Source: Geofilum rubicundum JCM 15548 (GTDB lineage: Bacteria; Bacteroidota; Bacteroidia; Bacteroidales; Marinilabiliaceae). Taken from it: DNA of 64,000 bases. The notes under the pieces are model-generated. The model was given only the letters and a program-made list of their open reading frames with translations, was not told where the DNA came from and searched no databases. The stretch spans positions 1-64,000 of the forward strand of contig NZ_BAZW01000009.1 in assembly GCF_000974365.1 (NCBI RefSeq). The letters are read 5' to 3'. The translations under genes and the position numbers were made by a program. Numbering within the stretch: position 1 is the stretch's first letter; every line of letters starts with the position of its first letter. Below, piece after piece: positions 49,725 to 59,551 of this stretch.

Positions 49725-52064
49725 ATGAAGTATTTTAAAGGGTTTGCATTTACGGCCTTATGGCTAATGGTCTTATCTTTTTGGTCATGTGAGACGAAAG
49801 TGGAAGATTTGGCCGATTCACGGGTTGTCCAGTCCTTCAACAAGGACTGGAGATTTGTGCAGGATGATCCGGAGGGTGCTGAAGGCGCCCGGTTTAGCGA
49901 TAGCGATTGGCGGATGCTGGATGTGCCGCACGATTGGAGCATAGAGGGGGAGTTTAACCGGGACAACCCGACCGCCCGTGGAGGTGGCTATTTGCCTGCA
50001 GGTATTGGCTGGTACCGCAAAAGCTTTACGCTGCCAAAATCGGCAGAAGGGCGCAAGGTCTGGATTAATTTTGATGGCTTAATGGCCAATAGCGATGTCT
50101 ATATCAATGGCCACCATTTGGGCCATCGTCCCTATGGCTATGTGGACATTACCTATGAGTTAACAGAGCATCTTCAATTTGGAAAAGAGAATGTGATGGC
50201 GGTGCGACTGGATAACAGTAAGCAACCGGCTTCGCGTTGGTACACAGGGGCCGGGATTTACCGCAACGTGAAGTTGATTGTTAAGGAAGATACCTATGTT
50301 GATAACAACGGCGTGTTTGTCACCACCCCGCAGGTAAGTGAAGAAAGCGCTGTGGTAAATGTGAAAACCGACGTGGTTAACACGGGTGTTGCTTCAGAAG
50401 TGATGGTTAAATCGCTTGTGAAAAATGCCGACGGGCAATTGGTCTTGGCCGATTCGGTGAGCCGGCAATTGGAGCAGAATGAGAAATACACTTTTGATCA
50501 GTCCCTGCAGGTTGAGTCGCCCAGGTTATGGTCGCTCGACTCGCCCGAAATGTATGTCAATGAAACAGAAGTGTGGGTCAATGGTGAGAAGAAAGACCAT
50601 TTGAGCACCCCTTTTGGAATCCGGAGCTTTCATTTTGATGCCGCTACCGGTTTTCACCTCAATGGTGAAAATATTCGTCTCAAAGGCGTTTGTTTGCACC
50701 ACGATGGTGGCGCTGTTGGCGCCGCCGTTCCGCTGGCCATCTGGGAGGAACGCTTTAAGCAATTAAAAGAAATCGGCATCAATGCCATCCGTACCGCCCA
50801 CAATCCATTCGCTACTGAGTTTTTGGACCTGTGCGACCAGATGGGCTTTTTCGTCATGAATGAAACTTTTGATACCTGGCGGGCCAGCAAAAATAATGCG
50901 GACCATGGTTATCAGCACCATTTCGACGATTGGTGGGAGGAAGATACACGTGCCATTGTCTTGCGCGATCGCAACCACCCTTCTATTTTCATTATCAGTG
51001 TGGGCAATGAGATTCGCGATAACCTGAACAATGAGCAAGGTTTTGAAACCTATAAAATGCAGCACAACCTCATTCACCGTTTGGATGGTACCCGACCGGT
51101 TACTTTGGCACTGTTCAGACCCAATCAGGCCCATGTTTATCAGAATGGTTTTGCTGAACTGATGGATGTGGTGGGGCAGAATTATCGCGAAAATGAATTG
51201 GCGCAGGCCTCTATTGATAACCCCGACTGGAAAGTGATGGGCACTGAAAACGGTCATACCCGTCAGGCCTTCCTCGTTTGGCGCGACAATCCATCCATTG
51301 CCGGGCATTTTTTGTGGACCGGAATCGATTATTTAGGGGAGGCCGACTGGCCCGAGGTGTCGCATGATTATGGCTTGTTCGACCGGGCAGGATTTACCAA
51401 GCCCAGAACCTGGGAGCGCATGAGCTGGTGGTCGGAAACTCCTATGGTTCGCATTTATAGAAGAGAGCACCATTTGGGACAGGGCGGACTGGTGGACGAC
51501 TGGACGCCGACTGATTTTGACACTTACGATGAAGCGCACCTCGAAATATATACCAATGCCGACGAGGTGGAGGTCTTTCACAACGGCGAGTCTCTGGGTA
51601 CCAAAAAGCGTCCGGAAGATGCTTCTCCGATTCGTTTCCGCCTGACCTTCCAGCCTGGAAGCATTGAGGCTGTGGCCCGTACCAATGGTGAGGAAGTGGC
51701 CGTTCATGAATTGAAAACAGCCAAGGGGCCTTCACAGATCGTACTTTCTCCAACAAAAACCTCTCTCGTGAATAACTGGGATGATGTAAGCATTGTCCGT
51801 GTGAAACTGGTCGATGAAGAGGGCATCCTTTCTCCCAATCTGGCTAAGAAACTGACCTTTGAGGTGACCGGTAACGGTGAACTGGTGGCTGTTGATAATG
51901 GGGCACGCGATAGTCATGAGTCCTTTGTGACCAATGAGAGACGTACAGCGCGCGGGCAAGCCATTGCCATTGTCAGGGCAACTGCTGATGAAGGCTCATT
52001 TCAGGTGAATGTAACCGGTGAGGGTTTAACGCCCGCTTCGGTTGAAATTACCATTGGGCAGTAG
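49725..52064 (+). CDS. GH2 beta-galactosidase-like lipoprotein
   Basis: A 779-residue lipoprotein (lipobox SFWSC) with a classical GH2 layout: sugar-binding domain (WRMLDVPHDWSIEG near residue 63), immunoglobulin-like domain, TIM barrel and C-terminal beta-sandwiches including a DUF4982-like one. The active site is canonical: IRTAHNP near 363, acid/base E429 in SVGNE and probable nucleophile E508 in GTENG. It probably removes beta-galactose (or a related sugar) from rhamnogalacturonan side chains; the exact sugar is inferred. It lies in the fourth PL11 transcript. Confidence 0.88.
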   Translation: MKYFKGFAFTALWLMVLSFWSCETKVEDLADSRVVQSFNKDWRFVQDDPEGAEGARFSDSDWRMLDVPHDWSIEGEFNRDNPTARGGGYLPAGIGWYRKSFTLPKSAEGRKVWINFDGLMANSDVYINGHHLGHRPYGYVDITYELTEHLQFGKENVMAVRLDNSKQPASRWYTGAGIYRNVKLIVKEDTYVDNNGVFVTTPQVSEESAVVNVKTDVVNTGVASEVMVKSLVKNADGQLVLADSVSRQLEQNEKYTFDQSLQVESPRLWSLDSPEMYVNETEVWVNGEKKDHLSTPFGIRSFHFDAATGFHLNGENIRLKGVCLHHDGGAVGAAVPLAIWEERFKQLKEIGINAIRTAHNPFATEFLDLCDQMGFFVMNETFDTWRASKNNADHGYQHHFDDWWEEDTRAIVLRDRNHPSIFIISVGNEIRDNLNNEQGFETYKMQHNLIHRLDGTRPVTLALFRPNQAHVYQNGFAELMDVVGQNYRENELAQASIDNPDWKVMGTENGHTRQAFLVWRDNPSIAGHFLWTGIDYLGEADWPEVSHDYGLFDRAGFTKPRTWERMSWWSETPMVRIYRREHHLGQGGLVDDWTPTDFDTYDEAHLEIYTNADEVEVFHNGESLGTKKRPEDASPIRFRLTFQPGSIEAVARTNGEEVAVHELKTAKGPSQIVLSPTKTSLVNNWDDVSIVRVKLVDEEGILSPNLAKKLTFEVTGNGELVAVDNGARDSHESFVTNERRTARGQAIAIVRATADEGSFQVNVTGEGLTPASVEITIGQ

Positions 52065-52128
52065 TCTGTCCCGTTGATAAAATGAACACTTAAGAAACTT
52101 GGAATAGAAATAAAATATAAAAAAAGAA

Positions 52129-52979
52129 ATGAAAGAATTATTTAAGTCCCTCATGGTGCTGGCCTTTGTTTGGGCCGTTCTGAGTTGTAGTCAGCAAGAA
52201 GAAACCGCAAAGCCCACGATTTACACCATTGGTGATTCAACCGTTAAATGCGGTCAAGGCAAAGGTGGTGGCGGTTTATGGGGATGGGGTGAGCCCTTTC
52301 AGTTTTTCTTTGATACCACTCAGGTGAATTTGGTAAATGTGGCACGGGGCGGCACCAGCAGTCGCACCTATCGCACCCTTGGCTTGTGGCAACCCACTCT
52401 GGACAGTCTTAAAGCTGGTGATTTTGTATTCATTCAGTTTGGACACAACGATGCAGGTGCCTTGAACGATTCTACGTGCGCGGGGCACCGATCCGGGGAG
52501 TCGGCGATGAGTCTGAGGTCATCGACAATATTCTCACAGGGGAGATGGAAACGGTCCATTCTTACGGAGCCTATTTATCCATGTATGTCAATGAAATCAA
52601 GGAAAAAGGAGCCATTCCCGTCCTGATCGCCCCCATTCCACGTAATTCGTGGAATGAAGAGGGACGCGTTCCTTACAATGATGCCTCTTATGGCGGATGG
52701 GCCCAACAGATTGCCGAAAAGCATTCGGTGATGTTTATCAACCTCAACCATAAAATGGCCGATGCCATGACAGAAATGGGAGAGGAGAATGTAAGGGATG
52801 TGATTTTTTGGGAACGGGACCATACCCACACCACGGCTGAAGGCGCTGTATTGTCAGCATCTCTGGTGGTTGAAGGCATTAGGGAAAATCCTGAGAGTGC
52901 ACTCAACAACTACCTGCTTGAGGCCTATCCTTCGCAGGCAATAGATCTCTTTGTGGAAGCTGCCAGGGAAGTGAAATAA
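52129..52979 (+). CDS. SGNH-hydrolase lipoprotein, rhamnogalacturonan acetylesterase-like (CE12; frameshifted)
   Basis: About 283 residues after one repair. Lipobox VLSC; SGNH motifs are visible: serine 37 in GDST, GHND at 105-108 and the C-terminal DHTH dyad. The family removes acetyl esters from galacturonic acid in rhamnogalacturonan, exposing it to lyases and hydrolases. The frame breaks near 52474; one added base yields a reading such as NDSTVRGAPIRGVGDESE, close to the family sequence. The following 341-base gap holds a terminator and a type 1 promoter. Confidence 0.82.
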
Positions 52980-53002
52980 ATAAATGGTTTAACAAGCTTT
53001 AA

Positions 53003-53050
53003 GGCCACAATGCCCCAGGTTTATATTTGAGGCATTGTGGCCGTTTTTAT
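53003..53050 (+). terminator. Rho-independent terminator after the acetylesterase
   Basis: A perfect 12-bp stem (53003-53014 with 53031-53042) with a 16-base loop is followed by GTTTTTAT. Confidence 0.92.
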
Positions 53051-53121
53051 TTGAAAATGGACCATCGCTATATATTGCTGACAATCAGTTCGCCTGAACG
53101 AGGGGTTTTGGAATGGCAGTG

Positions 53122-53187
53122 TATCAAAAAGTTAAAAAGAAATCCCAGTTTGTGTATTGATGTTAATCCGCGGTGTTTATAAATTTG
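53122..53187 (+). promoter_or_regulatory. Type 1 promoter upstream of rhaM
   Basis: TATCAA at 53122-53127 and the weaker TCCCAG at 53143-53148 are 21 bp apart; TTTGTGTATTGATG follows, with TTG at 53157-53159; TAAATTTG stands at 53180-53187. All spacings equal those of the other type 1 sites. The ATG is about 135 bases downstream. Confidence 0.82.
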
Positions 53188-53320
53188 AATTTGGTAAATT
53201 GTGTTAAGTTTTTGTAGATAAGATGGTTTTAAGAAGTGCCCAAACGGTCCTCTAAAAACGCTCTGCGTTTCTGATGATTATGTTGTCAGAGAGTGGATTT
53301 AACCTGTTAAAACGCTAGTT

Positions 53321-53638
53321 ATGATTAAGAGATTTGCTTTCAAAATGTACCTGAAGCCCGGATTAAAATCGGAGTATAAAAAGCGTCACGATGCCATTTG
53401 GCCGGAACTGACCGAGATGATACGTGCCAGCGGCGTGTACGATTATTCCATCTTTCTGGATGAGGATACCAATACCTTGTTTGGTGTTCAAAAGCAGAAA
53501 GGGGCTGCTTCCTCTCAGGACATGGGCGACAATCCCATTGTTCAAAAATGGTGGGATTACATGGCCGACATTATGGAAGTGAATGCTGACAATTCGCCGA
53601 TAACCATTCCCTTGGAAGAAGTTTTTTATATGGAGTAG
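53321..53638 (+). CDS. rhaM: L-rhamnose mutarotase
   Basis: A 105-residue cytoplasmic protein of the exact family length, interconverting alpha and beta anomers of L-rhamnose so the isomerase can use both. Family motifs are RHDAIWPEL near residue 22, with the catalytic histidine, and KWWDYMADIM near 85. It lies far from rhaA but behind the same type of promoter, just before the GH106 rhamnosidase gene, which releases rhamnose. Confidence 0.95.
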   Translation: MIKRFAFKMYLKPGLKSEYKKRHDAIWPELTEMIRASGVYDYSIFLDEDTNTLFGVQKQKGAASSQDMGDNPIVQKWWDYMADIMEVNADNSPITIPLEEVFYME

Positions 53639-53715
53639 GTTGGTGATTACCTGTTCGCTTTAGTTTAAGTGCGACCAGGACTATTGGTAAGTTGTGGTAT
53701 TAAAAATTATTTCCC

Positions 53716-56700
53716 ATGCATATAAATATAACGAGATTGCAAAAGTATCTTCCCGTGGCTGCCCTTTTGGCCTGCTCACTTTTGGTGAGTGGGTGCGACG
53801 AAAGCAAGATGGAGCAAGAGGTCGTTGTCTGGCCCACCATAGAAAAAGAGATGAAGCCATGGACGCGTTGGTGGTGGATGGGAAGTGCGGTCAACGAGCG
53901 GGATCTGCAATGGCATCTGAAGCACTTCGAGCAGCAAGGATTTGGCGGTGTTGAAATTGCCCCCATTTATGGTGCTAAAGGCTTTGAGGATGAGTATATT
54001 TCTTACTTGTCGCCCAAATGGATGGAGATGTTGGATTATTTGATTGAGCAATCCGATTCACTGGGTTTGGGGGTTGACATGACCAATGGCACCGGATGGC
54101 CCTTTGGCGGTCCGCACATCACACCTGATGTGGCTGCCGGTCGCCTGTTTATCCAATCCTATGAAATAGCTGCCGGAAGCAGCGAAGCGCCGCTGATGAT
54201 CATCGACGATGAGCGTCAAAAAGCCTTAGGCGTTGACGTGATTGCCATTACCGGGTACGGACCGGAGGGCGAGGTGCTCGATCTTTTGGCGCATCTGGAT
54301 GTTGACAAGCGATTTAACTGGAAGCCTGAATCTGGTGTTTGGGATGTGAAAGCGGCCTTTCATGGTCGTACCCGCCAACAAGTTAAGCGGGCAGCTCCCG
54401 GTGGTGAAGGTTTTACCTTTGATCACTTTTCACCCAAAGCACTGGAACAGTACCTGTCGCGCTTCGATGAGGTGTTTGGCGATGAAAATCCGGGCGTTCG
54501 GAGTTTTTTCAATGACAGCTATGAATTGTTTGGAGCCAGTTGGGGCGAAAACTTTTTTGAGGAATTTGAGCAAAGACGCGGTTACAGTCTTAAACCCCAT
54601 TTGGATATTTTGGCCGGCGAAGGCGATGAAGAGGTAACAGCCCGCATTAAGTCCGATTACCGGGAGACCATGTCGGAATTGTTGATTCAGAACTTTTCTA
54701 CCGGATGGACCCAATGGGCCAACAGCAAAGGCGCCAAGTCCAGGAACCAATCGCACGGTTCACCGGCCAATTTGCTCGATGTTTATGCGACCGTTGATAT
54801 TCCTGAAATAGAAACCTTTGGCGGTACCCATTTTCCCATTAAAGGATTTTTTTGGGATGAAGGCTATGTCAAGGAAGCGGATCACAACGAGTTGTTTTTA
54901 AAAATGGCGGCCTCTGCTGCTAATATCAGCGGGAAAAAGCTCGTCTCTTGCGAGACCTTCACCTGGCTGGGTGAGCATTTTCGCGTGCCATTGTCGCAGG
55001 CCAAGCCTGAAGCAGAGCAAGTCTTTTTGTCGGGTGTCAACCATATTTTCTATCATGGAACGACCTATTCCTCGCAGGATGCCCCCTGGCCGGGATGGTT
55101 GTTTTACGCCTCGGTTCATTTTGCCCCTTCTAACAGCTTTTGGCCGCACATCAGTGGCTTGAATGAGTACATCACCCGTTGTCAAAGTATTTTGCAAGGT
55201 GGTACGGCTGCCAACGACTTATTGGTCTACTGGCCCATATACGACACCTGGCACAAGGCCGAAGGCATGGATATGATGATGTCTGTTCATGGATCTAAAG
55301 AATGGCTGGCTTCTGAACAGGTCAAAAGTCTGCTGGCCCGAGGCTATTCCTTCGATTTTGTATCAGATGCTTTATTGGCCACCTTGCAAGTCGACAATGG
55401 TCAATTGGTGACAGAAGATGGCCAAAACAGCTATCAGGCTGTGGTCATTCCCGAATGTGAGCGCATGCCGCTTGAAACACTGCAGCTTTTGGTTTCTCTG
55501 GCCGAAGCCGGAGTGCCGGTGGTCTTCCAGTCCCTCCCCACCGATGTGCCCGGTTACTTTGAGGTAGAAGAGCGACGCAATGCCATGAATACGCTTCTGA
55601 GCGATTTTGTGCCAGATGCAGAAGGTGGGGACGTCCAATTACAAAAACGCGGCGAAACCAGATTGGTGGTAGCGCCGGAATTGGAAAAGGGCGTTAACCA
55701 TGTGGGGGTTGAGCGTGAAACGCTTACCGATTTGGGCTTAAAGTATATCCGACGTTACAGTCCGCAAGGCATCTATTACTACGTGGTTAACCATACGGCG
55801 GATGATTTGGATGCCAAAGTTGTATTGAATCAGCAATCTGAAAGCATAGTATTGCTTGATCCGCAAACCGGAGCGTCCGGACTGATACCCGGAACACCGA
55901 AGGGAACGGGAACTGAGTTGCGCCTCCAAATCCGCTCGGGGGAATCTCGCTTTGTCTTGTTTACCAATAAAAAAGTGTCCAACGTTTCACGATGGAGTTA
56001 CCGGATGTCCGATGACGGCGTAATATTGGTGGACGGACAATGGACCGTCGATTTTGTAGAGGGCGGCATAGAGCTGCCTGAACAGCAAAGACTAAATGAG
56101 GTTAAGCCATGGACAGAACTGAATGATTCGCTGGCCAACCGCTTCTCAGGAACGGCGCATTATTCTACCACTTTTGAGGTGGAAAAAGTGACTTCTGACA
56201 GCTACCTGCTCGATTTGGGAGAGGTCATGCACAGTGCACGTGTGGTGCTCAATGGAACTGATTTGGGTCTTGTGTGGAGTCCGCCCTTCGTGCTGGAAGT
56301 CGGTGATTATCTGCAGGAAGGCCAGAATGAATTGACAGTGGAAGTTGCCAATCTTATGGCCAACCGCATTCGGGATATGGACCGGAAAGGGATAGAATGG
56401 CAATTGTTCCACGAGATTAATTTTGTGGATATCAATTACCGTGGTTTTGATGCCGCGGAATGGCCGGTGATGCCTTCGGGATTAAAGGGGCCGGTGCGAC
56501 TGATTCCACAGGTTATTTTACCTTATGAATTAGAGGGTAGTACCTTGAATACGCCCTTGGTGTTTGATTTTGGTTCTTCTGCTGGTAAGGAAGCAGGTCG
56601 CTATAAAGTCGCCCCCGGGTTTAACTATACCCCCGAGCGGGGTTATGGCTTTGACCTGAACAGTCGGGTGGCCACCATCGGCCAGTCGGATGGAAACGCG

Positions 56701-57807
56701 GTTGTTGCCAGTGAAACCGCCTCTTCTTTCTATTTCTCTGTAAGGGTGCCGGAAGGTAATTATAAGGTGACCGTGGTCGCCGGACATCCCGATAAAGCTT
56801 CGGAGCTCACCATTAAGGCGGAATCGCGCCGGTGGATGACCGGTGTCGAGAATATCCCTGCAGGGGAGACCCGCACTTTTTCCTTTGTGGTGAATCGCAG
56901 ATCTGCGCGCATTTCAGATACGGATTCCATACATCGAAAACCCCGAGAGTATGCTTATATGAATTGGGATGAGAAACTCACCCTCGAGTTCAACGGTAAG
57001 AATCCAGCGATACATTCCGTAAAGGTGGAGTCTGCCGGAGCTGATGTTAAAACGGTTTTTTTAGCCGGTAATTCTACCGTAGTGGATCAGGAAAATGAGC
57101 CCTATGCTTCATGGGGACAAATGATCACCCGCTATTTTAATGACGAGGTTGTGGTGGCCAATTTTGCCGAATCGGGCGAATCACTGGCATCGACCAAGGC
57201 TTCGGGACGATGGCGCAAAATTTTGAGTGAATTGAAGAAGGGCGATTTTGTGATGATTGAGTTCGGTCACAACGACCAAAAGCGCAAAGGAGAGGGGATT
57301 GGCCCCTATACCTCCTTTACTGATTTAATGACGGGGTTTGTGAACGATGTGAAGGAACGAGGTGGTGTTCCCATTGTGCTTACGCCCATTCAGCGTCGAC
57401 GCTTTGATGAGGCCGGCCAACAAGTGGAAACGCATGGTGACTACCCCGACGCGGTGAGAAAGGTGGCCAAAAAGGAGCAGGTGCATTTGATTGATCTGAC
57501 TGCGATGAGTACTAGGCTGTTTGAAGCCTGGGGCCCTGAAGCCTCAAAAAACGCCTTTGTGCATTATCCGGCAGGTACTTTCCCTCGTCAGAATAGTGAC
57601 CTAAGTGATAATACGCACTTTAATAACTATGGCGCTTATCATATTGCTTTGTGTGTTATAAAAGGCTTGCAGGGGTCGGCTACGCGTTTGGACCGGAATT
57701 TGAGTAAGGATGTGCCAGTGATTGATTTGGATAAACCCTTGCCTTATAGCCAATGGCGCTTTCCTTATAGTCTGATGGCAGATGCTGAAAAGCCCGATGG
57801 CAATTAG
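53716..57807 (+). CDS. GH106 alpha-L-rhamnosidase fused to an SGNH esterase domain, lipoprotein
   Basis: An intact 1363-residue lipoprotein (lipobox LVSGC). Residues 35 to about 1000 are a GH106 alpha-L-rhamnosidase with its tell-tale start WTRWWWMGSAVNE, GVDMTNGTGWPFGG near 115 and a C-terminal beta-sandwich. A short beta-rich linker leads to an SGNH hydrolase domain (about 1110-1345) with all catalytic elements: S1120 in GNST, GHND at 1184-1187, and D1298/H1301 in DNTH. Stand-alone GH106 proteins end before this domain. One polypeptide can thus remove terminal rhamnose and probably acetyl groups from rhamnogalacturonan oligosaccharides. It starts 77 bases after rhaM, probably in the same transcript. 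Confidence 0.92.
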   Translation: MHINITRLQKYLPVAALLACSLLVSGCDESKMEQEVVVWPTIEKEMKPWTRWWWMGSAVNERDLQWHLKHFEQQGFGGVEIAPIYGAKGFEDEYISYLSPKWMEMLDYLIEQSDSLGLGVDMTNGTGWPFGGPHITPDVAAGRLFIQSYEIAAGSSEAPLMIIDDERQKALGVDVIAITGYGPEGEVLDLLAHLDVDKRFNWKPESGVWDVKAAFHGRTRQQVKRAAPGGEGFTFDHFSPKALEQYLSRFDEVFGDENPGVRSFFNDSYELFGASWGENFFEEFEQRRGYSLKPHLDILAGEGDEEVTARIKSDYRETMSELLIQNFSTGWTQWANSKGAKSRNQSHGSPANLLDVYATVDIPEIETFGGTHFPIKGFFWDEGYVKEADHNELFLKMAASAANISGKKLVSCETFTWLGEHFRVPLSQAKPEAEQVFLSGVNHIFYHGTTYSSQDAPWPGWLFYASVHFAPSNSFWPHISGLNEYITRCQSILQGGTAANDLLVYWPIYDTWHKAEGMDMMMSVHGSKEWLASEQVKSLLARGYSFDFVSDALLATLQVDNGQLVTEDGQNSYQAVVIPECERMPLETLQLLVSLAEAGVPVVFQSLPTDVPGYFEVEERRNAMNTLLSDFVPDAEGGDVQLQKRGETRLVVAPELEKGVNHVGVERETLTDLGLKYIRRYSPQGIYYYVVNHTADDLDAKVVLNQQSESIVLLDPQTGASGLIPGTPKGTGTELRLQIRSGESRFVLFTNKKVSNVSRWSYRMSDDGVILVDGQWTVDFVEGGIELPEQQRLNEVKPWTELNDSLANRFSGTAHYSTTFEVEKVTSDSYLLDLGEVMHSARVVLNGTDLGLVWSPPFVLEVGDYLQEGQNELTVEVANLMANRIRDMDRKGIEWQLFHEINFVDINYRGFDAAEWPVMPSGLKGPVRLIPQVILPYELEGSTLNTPLVFDFGSSAGKEAGRYKVAPGFNYTPERGYGFDLNSRVATIGQSDGNAVVASETASSFYFSVRVPEGNYKVTVVAGHPDKASELTIKAESRRWMTGVENIPAGETRTFSFVVNRRSARISDTDSIHRKPREYAYMNWDEKLTLEFNGKNPAIHSVKVESAGADVKTVFLAGNSTVVDQENEPYASWGQMITRYFNDEVVVANFAESGESLASTKASGRWRKILSELKKGDFVMIEFGHNDQKRKGEGIGPYTSFTDLMTGFVNDVKERGGVPIVLTPIQRRRFDEAGQQVETHGDYPDAVRKVAKKEQVHLIDLTAMSTRLFEAWGPEASKNAFVHYPAGTFPRQNSDLSDNTHFNNYGAYHIALCVIKGLQGSATRLDRNLSKDVPVIDLDKPLPYSQWRFPYSLMADAEKPDGN

Positions 57808-57852
57808 TCTTTTAAAATTTTTATTGGTAATTGTAATTTAATATTTTTTCGA

Positions 57853-59106
57853 ATGAAGAAGACATTGTTGATGTTTGGATTAGCGGGTGTGTTTATGGCC
57901 CAGGCGCATGCACAACCAAAAACTCAGGAAGAGGTTTACAAAGCTTCCGATGAGGAGGTGATTCGTCTGGTGGCTGACCATATCCTGGAGCAGCCGGTGA
58001 CGCAGTTTGTAGGCGTTAGCGACGGGAAAATTTATAACTCCACTAAGGAGATACCCAAAGGTGAGGATGTTCGTTTTCGCAGTCCCCTGATGGAGTGGCA
58101 TTACTCTTCGGGCGTTACCAATATGGCCATCATTAAATTGGGCAATTATTTGGATGAAAAAAAGTATGTGGATTACGCCTTGAATCATGTGGCTTTTGGA
58201 TTTGATAATTATGAGTACTTTAAAAAGACTTTCAGGGACGACCGCAATCACTGGCACTGGCCAATGGGGCAACTATGGAATTTTAAGGAACTGGACGACT
58301 GCGGCGCCATGGGTGCCAGCGTCATTGATGTCCACAATATAAATCCTCAAAAAGAGTATCAGGAATACATTAAAAATTCGGCCGAACATATCCTGAATGG
58401 TCAGCACAGGCTGGAGGATGGTACCTTATGCAGAACTTTCCCACGGGAAATGACCGTGTGGGCAGATGATTTGTACATGTCGGTATCCTTTTTGTCCCGC
58501 ATGGGCGCTCACTCTGGTGAAAACAAGTATTGGGACGATGCCATTCATCAGATAATAAAAATGGATGAATACTTGTGGGATCCGACCAAACAACTCTATT
58601 ACCACTGTTATTACTCTGACCTGGACCGCAATGGTGTGGCCTATTGGGGACGCGCCAATGGCTGGATTACCTTTGCCATTGCTGATTTGTTGGACGTGTT
58701 GCCAGCCGATTACCCAAAACGTGATGAGATGATTGCCATTCTGGAAAAGCAAATTGTTGGATTCTCTCGTTATCAGGATGAAGATGGCATGTGGAAGCAG
58801 TTGCTGGATAAACCCGATTCTTATCAGGAAGCTTCTGTAACCGCCTTATTCACTTATGGCGTTGCCAAGGCTGTGAATCAGGGCTGGATTGATAGTGGTT
58901 ATAAGAGTATTGCCCAAAGAGGATGGAATGCTATGAAAAGGGACCATATTACCCCGGAAGGTAAATTTATCAATGTTTGCGTAGGCACAGGCATCTCTGA
59001 TGACCTCGTGTTTTACTATAACCGTCCCGTCGGTGACAATGAAAAACACGGCTTGGGGCTCATTCTGAATGCCGGCCTGGAAATCATGAAAATGAATGCC
59101 AAATAA
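57853..59106 (+). CDS. GH105 unsaturated rhamnogalacturonyl hydrolase
   Basis: An intact 417-residue enzyme with a signal peptide (ends AHAQ) and the (alpha/alpha)6 barrel of the YteR/GH105 family: RSPLMEWHYSSGV near residue 75, LDDCGAMGAS near 148, RMGAHSG near 216 and RANGWITFAIADLL near 265. GH105 removes the unsaturated galacturonic residue left at the non-reducing end by PL11 lyases, so it is the natural partner of the four lyases here. Export by signal peptide suggests the periplasm. It is 45 bases after the GH106 gene and is closed by a strong terminator. Confidence 0.93.
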   Translation: MKKTLLMFGLAGVFMAQAHAQPKTQEEVYKASDEEVIRLVADHILEQPVTQFVGVSDGKIYNSTKEIPKGEDVRFRSPLMEWHYSSGVTNMAIIKLGNYLDEKKYVDYALNHVAFGFDNYEYFKKTFRDDRNHWHWPMGQLWNFKELDDCGAMGASVIDVHNINPQKEYQEYIKNSAEHILNGQHRLEDGTLCRTFPREMTVWADDLYMSVSFLSRMGAHSGENKYWDDAIHQIIKMDEYLWDPTKQLYYHCYYSDLDRNGVAYWGRANGWITFAIADLLDVLPADYPKRDEMIAILEKQIVGFSRYQDEDGMWKQLLDKPDSYQEASVTALFTYGVAKAVNQGWIDSGYKSIAQRGWNAMKRDHITPEGKFINVCVGTGISDDLVFYYNRPVGDNEKHGLGLILNAGLEIMKMNAK

Positions 59107-59138
59107 GGCGATAAGCTGACATCAACTTAATTGTAACC

Positions 59139-59180
59139 AAGGGTTAATAGTCCATTAGTATTGGACTGTTAACCCTTTTT
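59139..59180 (+). terminator. Rho-independent terminator after GH105
   Basis: A stem of about 16 bp with one mismatch (59139-59154 with 59162-59177) and a seven-base loop is followed by T residues. It separates the GH106/GH105 unit from the last SusC. Confidence 0.88.
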
Positions 59181-59184
59181 GGTT

Positions 59185-59334
59185 TTAAAGATGGTGTTTT
59201 TGCAACTCCTTCTGCAAATTTTCCAAATTGTCCGTTCGGTAACGCTCAGCATCGCTGATGTATTTGTGGGCCGGCATGAATTGCCCTTCTCTCAAAAATG
59301 ACTGCCAAAATAGCGGTGTAAGCGATTTTCTTTT
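59185..59334 (-). pseudogene. Minus-strand C-terminal gene remnant, family unknown
   Basis: On the minus strand a frame stays open from just after a stop at 59335-59337 to TAA at 59185-59187 (49 codons; an internal ATG at 59275-59277 would give 30 residues). The residues look protein-like: an FWQSFLREGQFM stretch, then AERYRTDNLENLQKEL, a charged helix. It has no start region and lies in a 563-base gap. It is the only minus-strand coding trace I see in the window. I do not recognise the family. Bases 59338-59551 of the same gap show nothing else. Confidence 0.3.
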
Positions 59335-59551
59335 CTAGGTTTCGATTTATAAGGAGGTTGATAGTTTCGGTTTTGTTTCAACGTTCCGGCATGGTATCTT
59401 GTGTAAAATAGATATCTTAGTTGTAAACAAAAGTTGATGGTTTAATCGTATCGGGTTGTTAACGATTGTTGCTATTAGACATTTTGGCCAAATCAGATCA
59501 ACGGTTAATTGGTTGATCTGCAGTAGTATATGTGTTATTTTTTCAGGTGAA

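Noticed and set aside
225-59049. Many open frames on the minus strand up to about 230 codons
   Set aside because: All lie opposite clearly conserved plus-strand genes, lack family motifs and signal peptides, and follow the codon pattern of the sense gene; they are shadows.
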